From positions 1 through 64,000 of the forward strand of contig JAUSAZ010000012.1 of NCBI GenBank assembly GCA_030652255.1: 64,000 nt of DNA. Direction: 5' to 3'. The translations under genes were made by a program, and so were the position numbers. Each line of letters opens with the position of its first letter. Position 1 is the stretch's first letter. Below are positions 1-8,510 of the stretch, one piece after another. Origin of the DNA: Myxococcales bacterium. GTDB lineage: Bacteria > Myxococcota_A > Polyangia > Polyangiales > Ga0077539. Under the pieces are notes generated by a model. It was given only the letters and a program-made list of their open reading frames with translations. It was not told where the DNA came from and made no database searches.

Positions 1-165
1 CGCAAGGGTCGCAAGGGTCGCAAGGGAGAAGAGAGGGGCGAATGGTGTCAGGCGCTCGAAGCACTCACCTCGTGTCGGAGACCGGCATCGCTCTCAGGAC
101 CCTCTCGGGGAGACCAAAGCGGGGAGCGCCGCCAGAACCAAAACCCCTTGCGACCCTTGCGACCC
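1..165. repeat. Inverted pair of 9-bp tandem repeat arrays
   Basis: The window opens with the 9-mer cgcaagggt repeated almost three times (1-26). The same unit appears in reverse complement (cccttgcga, two full copies plus part) at 145-165. Positions 6-26 and 145-165 are exact 21-bp inverted arms separated by 118 nt. The left array may continue beyond the window. No gene is evident between or beside the arms up to the remnant ending at 285. A dispersed repeat or the edge of a former mobile element is possible, but no transposase is visible. Confidence 0.75.
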
Positions 166-284
166 TGGCGGTTTCTTCTCCCCCGACGCAGCCGTAACGG
201 TTCCCCCAACGAGCGCGAGACACCTCGCGGGCGCTCCCCTCGGAGGGCGAGGCTGCTGATCGAAGGCGTGGGCAGGCGCTCGGC

Positions 285-563
285 TCAACCCGTCACATCC
301 CCTGCGACCAGGTACTTGACGAAGACCGCGTCGATGGAGCCCGCCGTCAATGCAGCCTCGGCCCAACGTTCCAGCGTCGCGGTCTCATCGCAGGCGAGGA
401 TGCACGCGCACGGACTCGTCCACCGGAAGGGCACGCGCGGCGAGAAGCTTGAGTAGCATCCTCGCTTCGCCCCGGGGGCCCCGAGCCGCTCGCCGTACAT
501 CGCCTGGAACTCCTCGCCGAGGCGCTGCAACGCGGGGCTCACCGGGATCTCCTGCGAGTCCAT
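285..563 (-). pseudogene. Frame-broken remnant of a Rpn/DUF4351-like C-terminal region
   Basis: An ATG-initiated reading frame of 92 codons runs here, but its middle (GAPGAKRGCYSSFSPRVPF) looks like shifted coding sequence. In another frame the same bases read RGEARMLLKLLAARALPVDE. Back in the first frame the end reads ILACDETATLERWAEAALTA then GSIDAVF. Joined across two frame changes this resembles the C-terminal helical tail (RGEA..LL..L.....LERW...A..A.S..EVF) common in Rpn/PD-(D/E)XK-type proteins with DUF4351-like ends. I infer a decayed gene rather than a functional peptide. It lies about 100 bp downstream of the HEXXH gene, so a small partner protein of that gene is the main alternative. 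Confidence 0.5.
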
Positions 564-666
564 GGACACCTCTTGGATCGTTTTCGCGAGCTTTTTCGCA
601 GGGCGATACGGTGCCCCAAGCGACCCTTCGCCCCCGGGAAACGAGTCGTGCGGCTGCCCCGTCCCG

Positions 667-1830
667 CTACGCCCCATCGGCGAAGAGCGACTCCAGCTCC
701 GCCCGCAGCGCCTCGCCGCCTTCGGTCCACCGGGCGTGCGCGCGCAGGAGGTCCATCGCCTCGGCGTTGGCCGTAGTGACCTCGCGTTCGCGCGCCGCGA
801 AGCGCGGGTGCCGGGTCGTCGGGTGGTCGTCGCGCCGCATCGCCGCGTACATTCGCGCGACCGGGAGAAACGCGTGCGCCGCCAGCAGCACGCCCCGCAG
901 CGGTCGCGCATCGGGCCGCACGGGCGATCGAAACCCGCCCGCCTCGCCGTTCGCGAGCAGCGCGTCGAGCGCGAGCACCGCGTGCAGCTTGTCGTGCTGA
1001 AACTCGTGCACGACGGCCTCGGCCATCTTCACCGGATCGGGGTGCAGCGACAGGTACATAGCCCCCGGCGCGTTCTCATAGGTGCACGAGAAGTGTCGCT
1101 CGGGGTCCGCCCCAACGGGCACCACCGATTGCGCGAGCAGCCGTCGCTCGGGGGTGAGCTCGGGCATGTAGCGATCGACCAGATCGAAGGCCTCGCGCAG
1201 CGCCTCGACCCACGCCTCGACAGAGCGCCCGCCCAGATCGACACGGTTCTCGGGCCGCTCCGGGTGGAAGCCTACCTGCGCGCTCGGGTTGTCGTCGAAG
1301 AGCGCGAGCGAGACCCGGTCGGTGACGCGCCTCCAGCCCTCCCGCACCACCAGCCCCGCAGGCGGCGGACCGGGCACCCGCAGGCTGAACGTCGCGCCGT
1401 CGACCCTCAGCACGCCGTCGTCGATCACCAACTCGCGCATCGTCGGCGCGAACTCGAATTCGACCCCGAGCGCCGCCGAGCGCCGCCGACCGAAGCCTCC
1501 GGTCGACCGCGGCAGGGAGACGGGTCGCGCGAGCCAGCCGGCCGCGGCGATGTCAAAGGCCGCGTCGCCCAGCGCGCCGAGCAGGCGATCCCGATCGGAC
1601 GAGAGCCGCGCGGCGATCGAGGGCCGCCGCGCCACCGCGACGACCGCCGCCGGCTCCGCCATGAGCTTCGCACGCAGGCTCTCGGCCACGACCGCACCGA
1701 CGGGATCGCCCGAGTGTTCGGCCACGTCGAGCAGGCGCCGCCCGAGGCGGCTCCACCGAAGCCCGAGCACAGTGCGCAGCGTGGTCGAGCCGGGCTGCGG
1801 GAGCGTGATGTCGGGCAGCGGGAGCGCCAT
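667..1830 (-). CDS. HEXXH-motif enzyme, aKG-HExxH peptide beta-hydroxylase (mod_HExxH) family
   Basis: A 387-residue protein with one clear motif, HEFQH at about residues 275-279, in the context VVHEFQHDKLHAVLAL. A second family-like stretch lies about 25 residues later (RPDARPLRGVLLAAHAFLPV). Both match the C-terminal HEXXH domain attached to FxsB-type radical SAM maturases and also found alone. That family is now linked to alpha-ketoglutarate-dependent beta-hydroxylation of ribosomal peptides. Here the domain is fused to an N-terminal region of about 150 residues and has no radical SAM partner. No convincing precursor peptide is visible; the adjacent small frame looks like a pseudogene. The start at 1830 sits in an inverted repeat (1828-1844). 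Family assignment is fairly secure; substrate and chemistry are inferred. Confidence 0.72.
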   Translation of the reverse strand: MALPLPDITLPQPGSTTLRTVLGLRWSRLGRRLLDVAEHSGDPVGAVVAESLRAKLMAEPAAVVAVARRPSIAARLSSDRDRLLGALGDAAFDIAAAGWLARPVSLPRSTGGFGRRRSAALGVEFEFAPTMRELVIDDGVLRVDGATFSLRVPGPPPAGLVVREGWRRVTDRVSLALFDDNPSAQVGFHPERPENRVDLGGRSVEAWVEALREAFDLVDRYMPELTPERRLLAQSVVPVGADPERHFSCTYENAPGAMYLSLHPDPVKMAEAVVHEFQHDKLHAVLALDALLANGEAGGFRSPVRPDARPLRGVLLAAHAFLPVARMYAAMRRDDHPTTRHPRFAAREREVTTANAEAMDLLRAHARWTEGGEALRAELESLFADGA

Positions 1831-1844
1831 CGGAGCCTCCGATG
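1828..1844 (-). promoter_or_regulatory. Palindrome covering the start codon and ribosome site of the HEXXH gene
   Basis: The bases catcggag-c-ctccgatg form a perfect 8-bp inverted repeat around one centre base. On the minus strand the 3' arm contains the ATG start and the 5' arm contains GGAG, a plausible ribosome site five to six bases before it. If transcribed, both would sit in a hairpin. A TAGCAT hexamer at 1842-1847 could be the -10 of the gene. In that case transcription would begin inside the palindrome and it would act as DNA, not RNA. Both readings are inference. Confidence 0.4.
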
Positions 1845-1982
1845 CTACATCACGCCTCGCCGAACGCCCGGCGACCTTCGTGCGGGGCTACGTGGTGCGC
1901 GCCTCCGGCGACGCCGTCCACACCATCACCCGACGCCTCCCCGGGTCGAGGCCGACTCGATCGCGAGCGGCCGGAGCCGCGC

Positions 1983-2807
1983 TCACACCCGCCGCGCCAC
2001 CAGCCTGAACAGCGGCGCCACGCTCACCCTCGCCGCGCCCCACCACCGCGCCACCCGCCGCAGCCCCCGCAGCCCCGGCGCCCGCGCGTCCCACCAGCGC
2101 TCGGCGTCGTCGCGCGCGCTGTCGATCACCCGCAGCCCGTCGGCCGCGAGCCAGCGCTCCACCACCCCGCCCACCGGCAGCACCCCGACGTCGTAGCGCG
2201 GAAAGCCCCTCGCCCGCGTCACGTACAGCTCCCCCAGCCAGTGCGGCAGCACGCTCACGCCCGCGAGCTGGTAGTGCGGATCGCTCAGCGCCAGCGCCGG
2301 CGACAGCCGGTTGGGACCGAAGAGGTACAGCGTCCCGCCCGGCCGCAGCACCCGCGCGATCTCGCGCACCGCCGCGCGCGCGTCGGCCACGTGCTCGATG
2401 ACGTCGACGAAGGTCACCGCGTCGAAGCTCGCGTCAGCGAAGGGCAGCGCCTCCGCCACGGCCACCCGGAAGCTCGGCGCCACGCCGTGCCCGCGCGCCC
2501 GGATGCGCGCGCCCTCGACCAGCTTCTCCTCGACGTCGACCCCCGTCACGTCCGCCCCCCGGCCCGCCATCGCGATGGCCAGCGCGCCGGTCTGGCAGCC
2601 CACGTCGAGCACCCGCCGCCCGCGCAGCGCCACGAAGCGCCCCACCTCCCCGGCGATGCCCTCGTTGCGCGCGACCTGCGCCCGCTCCAGCGCCGCCCAG
2701 CGCTCGCGCTGCGGGTCCGCCGGGTCCAGGAGCTCCCGCGCCCAGTACCGCAGGAACTCCTCGTCCATCCCCTCGCCGACCCTGCCCTCAGCGTCATTGC
2801 CGCGCAT
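1983..2807 (-). CDS. Class I SAM-dependent methyltransferase
   Basis: A Rossmann-type methyltransferase of about 274 residues. Motif I is VLDVGCQTGALAIAMA, the acidic end of strand 2 is VTGVDVEE, and a later block reads FDAVTFVDVIEHVADARAA followed by ARVLRPGGTLYLF. These match the UbiE/Coq5-like methyltransferase_11 fold. The C-terminal 80 residues are Arg/Trp-rich with no recognised domain, and the substrate is unknown. ATG codons at 2807 or 2768 could start it. 2807 has TACCGT nine bases upstream, while 2768 begins just before the conserved part. The 2807 ATG overlaps, on the opposite strand, the ATG of the next gene. The gene faces away from its neighbour, so function cannot be read from an operon. 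Confidence 0.85.
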   Translation of the reverse strand: MRGNDAEGRVGEGMDEEFLRYWARELLDPADPQRERWAALERAQVARNEGIAGEVGRFVALRGRRVLDVGCQTGALAIAMAGRGADVTGVDVEEKLVEGARIRARGHGVAPSFRVAVAEALPFADASFDAVTFVDVIEHVADARAAVREIARVLRPGGTLYLFGPNRLSPALALSDPHYQLAGVSVLPHWLGELYVTRARGFPRYDVGVLPVGGVVERWLAADGLRVIDSARDDAERWWDARAPGLRGLRRVARWWGAARVSVAPLFRLVARRV

Positions 2808-4788
2808 GCGGGCGGTACGGTACACGGTCGCCCTCGTGGCGACGACCGCAGCCTGGGCCTCCCTCGCGCTCCTCCTCTACCTCCTTCCCCACGGGGTGTT
2901 CGCGCTCGCGATGCAGCGCTGGCGCCCGGCCGGCCCGTGGGCGCGCAGCCTCGACGTGGCCTCCGCGGTCGCCCTCGACGCGCTCCTCGCCGTAGCCCTC
3001 TCGTGGCTCGTCCCCTTCGACCGCGCGGTGCTCGCCATCCGGGCGCTGTCCCTCCTCGCGCTGCCGCTGGTGTTCGTCCGCGCGCCGCGCCCGCAGCCGC
3101 GGCCGCACCCCGCCGCCGTCGTCGCCCTCGTCGCGCTCGCCGCCGGGGTCGTGGCGCTGCACATCCCCCTCTCCTGGCGCCTCGTCATGTGGGACCGCGA
3201 CTGGCACATCGCCATCGCCTCCGCGATCCGCACCTCGCGCCTGCCCTTCGACAACGTCTTCCTCCCGACGACGCAGCTCCGCTACCACTACCTCGGCGAC
3301 GCCCTGGCCTCGATGCTCCAGGTGCTCTCCTTCCAGCGCCTGCACCCCGCGGCGACCTTCTCGCTCGCGCACGACCTCTTCCTCTTCGGCGCCTCCGCGC
3401 TGCTGGTGATCGCCGCCGCCTGCGCGGGCCTCCGCCCCTACGGCCTCGGCGACCCGCGGCCCTCGCTGCGCAGCGTGCTCGCCTGGCCCATCGCCCTCGC
3501 GCTCCCGCTGCCGCTGCTCTTCGCGAGCCCCTTCACGCTGCTCAACGTCCCCGCCGCGGAGCGCTTCACCACCCTCGACTCGGCGCGCCTCTGCGGGCAC
3601 TCCTTCCTCGGGTTCACCACGCTCGCGTACCGCCCGCACGTCGTGGTGGCGACCTTCTTCCTCGTCGCCGTCGCCTCCGCCGTGCTGCTCCGCGCGCGCC
3701 CCGACGCCGACGACCGCGACGCCCCGCGCAGCGCCCTCGCCATGGTCGCCTCCGCCGCCGCGCTCGCGCTGCTCGACGAGGCCTCGCTCGCGCTCCTCGC
3801 GGGCGCCCTCGGGGTCACCTGGCTGCTCGTCCCTCGCGCGGTGCACCCCAGCCGGTGGCGCGGGGCGCTCATCGTCGCCGCCGTCGCCGCGGCGCTCCCG
3901 CTGGTGAGCCGCGCGCTCGCCGGGTCGCTCTCCCCGGGCGGCCCCGCCTCCGTGGTGGAGGTCATCCCCGCGCGGCACATCGCGCTCTTCGAGGGCGTCG
4001 TGCCCTTCACCGACCGCGCGCGCTTCATCGAGGTCGCGAAGCACGACTGGTTCCCCTTCTACGCGACGGTGCTCTGCCTCGCGATCACCGCCGCCTGGAC
4101 CCGCCGTCGCGACGCCGTCGCCGCCTTCGTCTTCGTGACGGCGGTGACCGTCGCGGGCGTGATGGCGTCGCTCAAGGTGGAGGTCAACCACGACGCCACC
4201 GAGGGGCACCGCTTCCTCACCGCGGCGCTGGTGCTCACCGCCGCGGTCGGGGCCTTCGTCGTGGGCTCCGCGCGCGGCGCCTTCCTCCCGCGCGCGGCCC
4301 TCGCGGCGGCCCTCGCGCTGAGCGGGCTCTCCGGGTGGGCGTGGTGCCAGAGCTTCCTGCGCCAGCGCTTCCAGCCGGGGATGATCCCCCGCGAGCGCGC
4401 GTGGGCCGGCGCCGCCGACCCCTTCCGCATGAACTGCGACGTCGACGTGGGCGCGCCCCGCCGGTCGCGGCCGCCGGTGGAGTACGTCGAGGCCTCCATC
4501 GCGGTGCGCTACACGGGCTGCGAGCGCGTCCGCCTGCCGGGTCGGCCGTCGACGTGGAGCCTCACCGTGGTGGGCCCCACCTTCGGCGGAGAAGCGCGCG
4601 CGCAGCTCTCGGCCGCCCCGGAGGCCGACCAGCCCGTCGCCGTGGTGTGCGCGAGCGACCCGGCCGCGAGGGAGCCCGTCTGCACCTGGGCGCTGCGATC
4701 GCTGCGCTGCGAGGCGCTCGGGGGTGGGGTGATGATGCGGTGCCAGCTCCCGCGCGAGCGGCGGGCGGCGTTCTACCAGGAGCTGTGA
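2806..4788 (+). CDS. Large polytopic membrane protein, possibly GT-C glycosyltransferase-like
   Basis: About 660 residues with roughly a dozen hydrophobic segments over the first 530, then a soluble tail of about 130 residues containing several cysteines (for example MNCDVDV, YTGCERV, VVCAS, SLRCEA). An early extracytoplasmic loop reads WDRDWHIAIASAIRTSRLPF followed by LPTTQLRYHYLGDALASML. This resembles the acidic/aromatic first loop of GT-C lipid-linked sugar transferases, but I cannot name a family. The ATG at 2806 is the last in-frame start before the first membrane segment; the frame is open further upstream over the methyltransferase. It ends seven bases before the convergent lipoprotein gene. 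Membrane location is confident; an enzymatic role is a guess. Confidence 0.7.
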   Translation: MRAVRYTVALVATTAAWASLALLLYLLPHGVFALAMQRWRPAGPWARSLDVASAVALDALLAVALSWLVPFDRAVLAIRALSLLALPLVFVRAPRPQPRPHPAAVVALVALAAGVVALHIPLSWRLVMWDRDWHIAIASAIRTSRLPFDNVFLPTTQLRYHYLGDALASMLQVLSFQRLHPAATFSLAHDLFLFGASALLVIAAACAGLRPYGLGDPRPSLRSVLAWPIALALPLPLLFASPFTLLNVPAAERFTTLDSARLCGHSFLGFTTLAYRPHVVVATFFLVAVASAVLLRARPDADDRDAPRSALAMVASAAALALLDEASLALLAGALGVTWLLVPRAVHPSRWRGALIVAAVAAALPLVSRALAGSLSPGGPASVVEVIPARHIALFEGVVPFTDRARFIEVAKHDWFPFYATVLCLAITAAWTRRRDAVAAFVFVTAVTVAGVMASLKVEVNHDATEGHRFLTAALVLTAAVGAFVVGSARGAFLPRAALAAALALSGLSGWAWCQSFLRQRFQPGMIPRERAWAGAADPFRMNCDVDVGAPRRSRPPVEYVEASIAVRYTGCERVRLPGRPSTWSLTVVGPTFGGEARAQLSAAPEADQPVAVVCASDPAAREPVCTWALRSLRCEALGGGVMMRCQLPRERRAAFYQEL

Positions 4789-4795
4789 CGGAGGA

Positions 4796-5653
4796 TCAGA
4801 GCGGGCAGGCGGTGCCGTTGGGGCTGTACCCGCGCGGCTGGCAGAACTCCGGGTGCGCCGAGGAGCAGTAGCGGCAGTCGACCGGGAAGTCCTGGCCGAG
4901 GTTGCACGACGCCGGGCCGATGAGCGGCATGCCGTTGTTGCAGTCGCGGCCGATGCCCGTCGTCATGGTGGCGGGCGAGTCGGAGTCCACCGGGAAGGTG
5001 ATGAGGCAGCCGCAGCAGACCGTGACCGGGAAGTAGAACGGCGTCGACTCGACGTCGTTGCCGCCGAGCGACGCGCCGAAGGCCGTGAGCTTCACGAGGA
5101 TGGTGCGGTTGACCGACACGACCCGGACCACCGGGCAGCTCTCGTTTACGCCGGTGCTATCGATCTGACAGACCGCCCCCCGGAGCGCAGAGGCGACCTG
5201 CGGCGGGATCACCTGGATGTTCGCCCACGCATAGCCGGGCGTGGTGGCCGTGATGGCGGCCGGCACCACGACGTTCTGGTAGACCGAGAACGGAGGGCCG
5301 ACCAGCGGGCCGTCGGGCGAGCCCTCGCGCAGCTCGACGACGAAGCCCTGGATGTTGAGGGTCGAGGTCTCCGCCCGCAGTTGGTCCATGCTGGCGCGGG
5401 TGATCAGCTGGTTGGCGATGAGCGGGGTCATCGTGTAGTAGTCACGCAGCGCGACGTCGAGCGTGCCTGAAGGGATGCTCTGTGCGAACGGGTCGGGGGT
5501 GACCATGCACACCGCTCCGGCGACCGTCGGCGCCTGCACCTGCCGGATGTAGACCGACACGGTGTTGTCGACACAACCAGCCGCGGAGGTGAGCACGCCG
5601 CCGAGGACGAGCGCGCCGAGGAGGGGGCGCGATGCGTTTAGCCTGTTCCACAT
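4796..5653 (-). CDS. Secreted lipoprotein, unknown function
   Basis: A 285-residue protein with a lipoprotein signal: basic start (MWNRLNASRP), hydrophobic core, and lipobox TSAAGC with the acylated Cys near residue 27. The mature part is rich in Val/Thr/Pro and carries about ten cysteines, mostly in the last 100 residues (VCCGCLITF, CRYCSS, and a CNLGQ segment), suggesting disulfides outside the cytoplasm. No domain recognised. An in-frame upstream GTG/ATG would add eight residues. The ATG at 5653 is preferred because TATCAT lies seven bases before it. The gene follows aroKB by 30 bp, but the hexamer suggests its own promoter. Confidence 0.8.
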   Translation of the reverse strand: MWNRLNASRPLLGALVLGGVLTSAAGCVDNTVSVYIRQVQAPTVAGAVCMVTPDPFAQSIPSGTLDVALRDYYTMTPLIANQLITRASMDQLRAETSTLNIQGFVVELREGSPDGPLVGPPFSVYQNVVVPAAITATTPGYAWANIQVIPPQVASALRGAVCQIDSTGVNESCPVVRVVSVNRTILVKLTAFGASLGGNDVESTPFYFPVTVCCGCLITFPVDSDSPATMTTGIGRDCNNGMPLIGPASCNLGQDFPVDCRYCSSAHPEFCQPRGYSPNGTACPL

Positions 5654-5660
5654 GACGCGG

Positions 5661-5666
5661 ATGATA
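5661..5666 (-). promoter_or_regulatory. Candidate -10 element of the lipoprotein gene at 5653
   Basis: TATCAT on the minus strand matches TATAAT at five of six positions and ends seven bases before the ATG. Transcription would start at or next to the start codon, a near-leaderless message. Upstream, TTGAGC is only 15 bp away, shorter than usual for a -35. It is seen in sequence; promoter activity is inferred. Confidence 0.45.
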
Positions 5667-5683
5667 GGCCAACCCACGGGGGC

Positions 5684-7285
5684 TCAACGAATTTCAATCA
5701 CCGCCCGCAGCACGTGCGTCATCTCCCGGGTCGGCACGGCGGCGACCGTCCCCTGCCCCGGCCCCGAGACCAGGGCCGCGCGAAGCCCGGCATCCTCGCG
5801 TTTTTTGTCGAAGCGCAGCGCCGCCAGCGCCACCTCCCGGTCGGCCCCGATCGCCCTCGCGAGCCCCAGGGCGTCCATCAGCCCCTCCACCCTCCGGCGG
5901 AGCTCTCCGCTCGTCACCCCGAGCGCCTCGCCAAGGCGCAGCTCGGCGCGCATCCCCGCCGCCACGCAGTCGCCGTGCAGCGCCCGATACGCCGCGCCCG
6001 CCTCCAGCGCGTGGCCCACGGTGTGACCGAAGTTCAGCAGCGCGCGCGGCCCCGCCTCGCGCTCGTCCTCGGCCACCACGTCGATCTTCGCCTGCACCGC
6101 GCGGCGGATCATCTCGTCGATGGCCCCGCCCGGAGCGAGCCTCGCGCGGTCGCCCGAGGGGCCGAGCTCCGCGGCGTGCGCTTCCATCCAGTCCAGCAGC
6201 GCGCCGTCGCGCACCGCGGCGATCTTCACCACCTCCGAGAGCGCCGCGCGGTGGTGCCGAGGCGCGAGGGTGGCCAGGGTCGCGGGGTCGATCCACACCA
6301 GCGACGGCTGGTGAAACGCCCCCACCAGGTTCTTGCCCGCGGGCAGGTCGACCCCGGTCTTGCCGCCGACGGACGCGTCCACCATGGCCAGCAGGCTCGT
6401 GGGCGCCGACACGTACCGCACGCCCCGCAGCCACGTCGCCGCCGCGAACCCGCCCACGTCCGTGACCACGCCGCCACCGACGCACGCGATCACCGCGCGG
6501 CGGTCGGCGCCCTGCGCCCCGACGGCCTCCCACACCCTCGCCACCGAGCGCAGCGTCTTGCTCCGCTCGCCGGGCCGCAGCACCACCCTCACCGGGCTCC
6601 CGCCGAGCGCGCTCTCCGCGGCCCCGCCCCAGTGCCGCGCCACCGTCGCGTCGGTCACCACGGCGGCGGTCACCAGCCCGGTGATCTCCTGCGAGAGGCC
6701 GTCGAGCGGCCCGACGCACACCCGGTAGCTCCGCTCGCCCAGCGGCACCAGCATCGGCAGCGCGCTGCGCGCCTGCGCCGCCACCGCCTCCGCCACCGCG
6801 CCGACCGGACCCGCCGCGGCGACCGTCGCGTGCGCCTCGGCGTAGGCCGATCGCCGCGCCTCGAGCAGCGCCTCCAGCGCCCCCGCGCCGCCGCGCAGCA
6901 GCGGTCGCTCGACCCCGCCCGCGAGCCGCGCCCGCAGCGCCTCGACGGGGGCCGCGAGCGTCACCACCCGCGCGCGCCGGAGCGTGTCGCGCCGTGTCGC
7001 CCGGTCGACCAGCGCGCCGCCGCCGACCGCGACGAGCACCCGCTCTCCCTCCAGCGCACGCCGGAGCGCGGCGCGCTCGCGCTCACGAAACGCCCCTTCA
7101 CCCTCCCGGGCGAAGAGCTGCGCGACGGTGGCCGAAGCCTCGGCCGCGATGACCTCGTCGAGGTCGACGAAGCGCCACCCGAGCGCCGCCGCGGCCAGCG
7201 CCCCCACGGTGCTCTTGCCGACCCCCGGCGGCCCGCTCAGGACGCAGCGCAGCGCCGCCCGCTCAGCGCCCGGCGAGCTGGTCAC
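5684..7285 (-). CDS. aroKB: Fused shikimate kinase / 3-dehydroquinate synthase (AroK-AroB)
   Basis: A 533-residue bifunctional shikimate-pathway enzyme. Residues 1 to about 170 are shikimate kinase: Walker [10 protein letters not shown], substrate Asp in FVDLDEVI, Arg in FRERER, the VAVGGGAL loop and RPLL lid. From about 180 to the end is 3-dehydroquinate synthase, with [29 protein letters not shown], the LSEVVKIA block and metal-binding residues in [12 protein letters not shown]. Both halves look complete. The GTG start at 7285 lies inside the end of aroC (23-bp overlap), so the two are translationally coupled. AroB makes dehydroquinate and AroK phosphorylates shikimate, with AroC acting last. 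Position next to pilQ is the conserved pilMNOPQ-aroK-aroB neighbourhood; gene fusion of the two enzymes is less common. Confidence 0.95.
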   Translation of the reverse strand: MTSSPGAERAALRCVLSGPPGVGKSTVGALAAAALGWRFVDLDEVIAAEASATVAQLFAREGEGAFRERERAALRRALEGERVLVAVGGGALVDRATRRDTLRRARVVTLAAPVEALRARLAGGVERPLLRGGAGALEALLEARRSAYAEAHATVAAAGPVGAVAEAVAAQARSALPMLVPLGERSYRVCVGPLDGLSQEITGLVTAAVVTDATVARHWGGAAESALGGSPVRVVLRPGERSKTLRSVARVWEAVGAQGADRRAVIACVGGGVVTDVGGFAAATWLRGVRYVSAPTSLLAMVDASVGGKTGVDLPAGKNLVGAFHQPSLVWIDPATLATLAPRHHRAALSEVVKIAAVRDGALLDWMEAHAAELGPSGDRARLAPGGAIDEMIRRAVQAKIDVVAEDEREAGPRALLNFGHTVGHALEAGAAYRALHGDCVAAGMRAELRLGEALGVTSGELRRRVEGLMDALGLARAIGADREVALAALRFDKKREDAGLRAALVSGPGQGTVAAVPTREMTHVLRAVIEIR

Positions 7286-8438
7286 GGTAGCCGTCCAGGT
7301 TGCGGAGCAGCTCGCGCATGGAGTCGCCGCCGAGCTTCTCCAGCAGCGCGTCGGCCAGCGTGAGGCACACCATCGCCTCGAGCACGACGCCCGCCGCGGG
7401 CACCGCGCACACGTCGCTGCGCTCGGTGTTGGCCGGCGCGGCCTCGTGGGTGCGCACGTCCACCGAGGCGAGCGCGCGGCGCAGCGTCGAGATGGGCTTC
7501 ATCGCGGCGCGCAGCACCAGGGGCTCGCCGTTGCTCACGCCGCCCTCCAGGCCGCCCGCCCGGTTGCTCGCGCGGGCGTACGCGCCGTCGACGTACACGA
7601 TGGCGTCGTGCACCGCCGACCCGCGCGCCGCCGCGGCAGACCAGCCCTCGCCGATCTCGACGGCCTTGATCGCCTGCACGGACATCGCGGCCTGCGCGAG
7701 GCGCCCGTCGAGCCGACGGTCCCACTGCGCGTAGCTGCCGAGGCCCGGGACGACGCCCAACGCGACCACCTCGACGACGCCGCCGAGGGTGTCGCCCGCG
7801 TGCGCCGCGGCGAGGATCTCGGCGCGCATCGCCTCCTCCGCGCCCTCGTCGAGGACCCGCAGCGAGGAGGCCTCGACGCGGTCGGCGAGCGCACCGCCGG
7901 GCACCCACGCGCGGGGGTCGGCCTCGGCCCCGTCGCGCACCGGGCCGATGGAGAGCACCCGCGAGCGCACCGCCACGCCGCACTCCTCGAGGACGCGACG
8001 CGCCACCGCCCCGGCGGCCACCCTCGCCGCGGTCTCCCGCGCGCTCGCCCGCTCGAGGACGTCGCGCAGGTCGGCGCGGTCGTACTTGAGCGCGCCCGGC
8101 AGGTCGGCGTGCCCCGGGCGCGGCGTGCTCACCGGCTCCGGGGTGGCGGCGAAGGGCTCCGGGCCCATGCGCCCCTGCCAGTTGGCGAAGTCGCGGTTGA
8201 TGATGCGCAGCGCGATGGGGGAGCCGAGGGTCTCCGCCCCGCGCACGCCGGCCTCGATGGCGACGGCGTCGCGCTCGATCTTCATGCGACCGCCGCGGCC
8301 GTAGCCGCGCTGTCGCCGCGCGAGGTCGCGGTCGATGTGCTCGGCGAGGAGGGCGAGGCCGGCGGGGACGCCGTCGAGCAGTGCGAGGAGCGAGGGCCCG
8401 TGGGACTCCCCGGCGGTGGACCAGCGAAGGTGGGGCAT
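7263..8438 (-). CDS. aroC: Chorismate synthase
   Basis: A 391-residue chorismate synthase, the FMN-dependent last step of the shikimate pathway (5-enolpyruvylshikimate-3-phosphate to chorismate). It begins in the family style, [20 protein letters not shown], with [17 protein letters not shown] (FMN/substrate Arg residues) and [14 protein letters not shown]. The [11 protein letters not shown] block and [20 protein letters not shown] follow. Length is normal for the long bacterial type. It overlaps aroKB downstream and follows pilQ by 72 bp. The leader is C-rich with no clear Shine-Dalgarno. Its insertion between pilQ and aroK-aroB is a variation on the usual arrangement. Confidence 0.96.
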   Translation of the reverse strand: MPHLRWSTAGESHGPSLLALLDGVPAGLALLAEHIDRDLARRQRGYGRGGRMKIERDAVAIEAGVRGAETLGSPIALRIINRDFANWQGRMGPEPFAATPEPVSTPRPGHADLPGALKYDRADLRDVLERASARETAARVAAGAVARRVLEECGVAVRSRVLSIGPVRDGAEADPRAWVPGGALADRVEASSLRVLDEGAEEAMRAEILAAAHAGDTLGGVVEVVALGVVPGLGSYAQWDRRLDGRLAQAAMSVQAIKAVEIGEGWSAAAARGSAVHDAIVYVDGAYARASNRAGGLEGGVSNGEPLVLRAAMKPISTLRRALASVDVRTHEAAPANTERSDVCAVPAAGVVLEAMVCLTLADALLEKLGGDSMRELLRNLDGYRDQLAGR

Positions 8439-8477
8439 TGGAGAGTGGGGGGGGGTCGCGGAGGGGATTCTTGGGGG

Positions 8478-8493
8478 CGCCGCGGGCGCGGCG
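8478..8493 (-). terminator. Weak hairpin between pilQ and aroC
   Basis: Arms cgccgcg and cgcggcg (7 bp) flank a two-base centre, in the 72-bp gap after the pilQ stop. On the minus strand it is followed by CCCCCAAG rather than a U-tract, so it may be a partial terminator or a processing site, not a strong terminator. In such GC-rich DNA short hairpins also arise by chance. Confidence 0.25.
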
Positions 8494-8510
8494 TCAACCC
8501 GGCGGGCCGA

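Noticed and set aside
285-563. Possible RiPP precursor peptide beside the HEXXH enzyme
   Set aside because: The C-terminal part (ATLERWAEAALTA) matches a known protein-tail pattern and the middle matches it in another frame. This is better explained as a decayed gene than as a precursor peptide.
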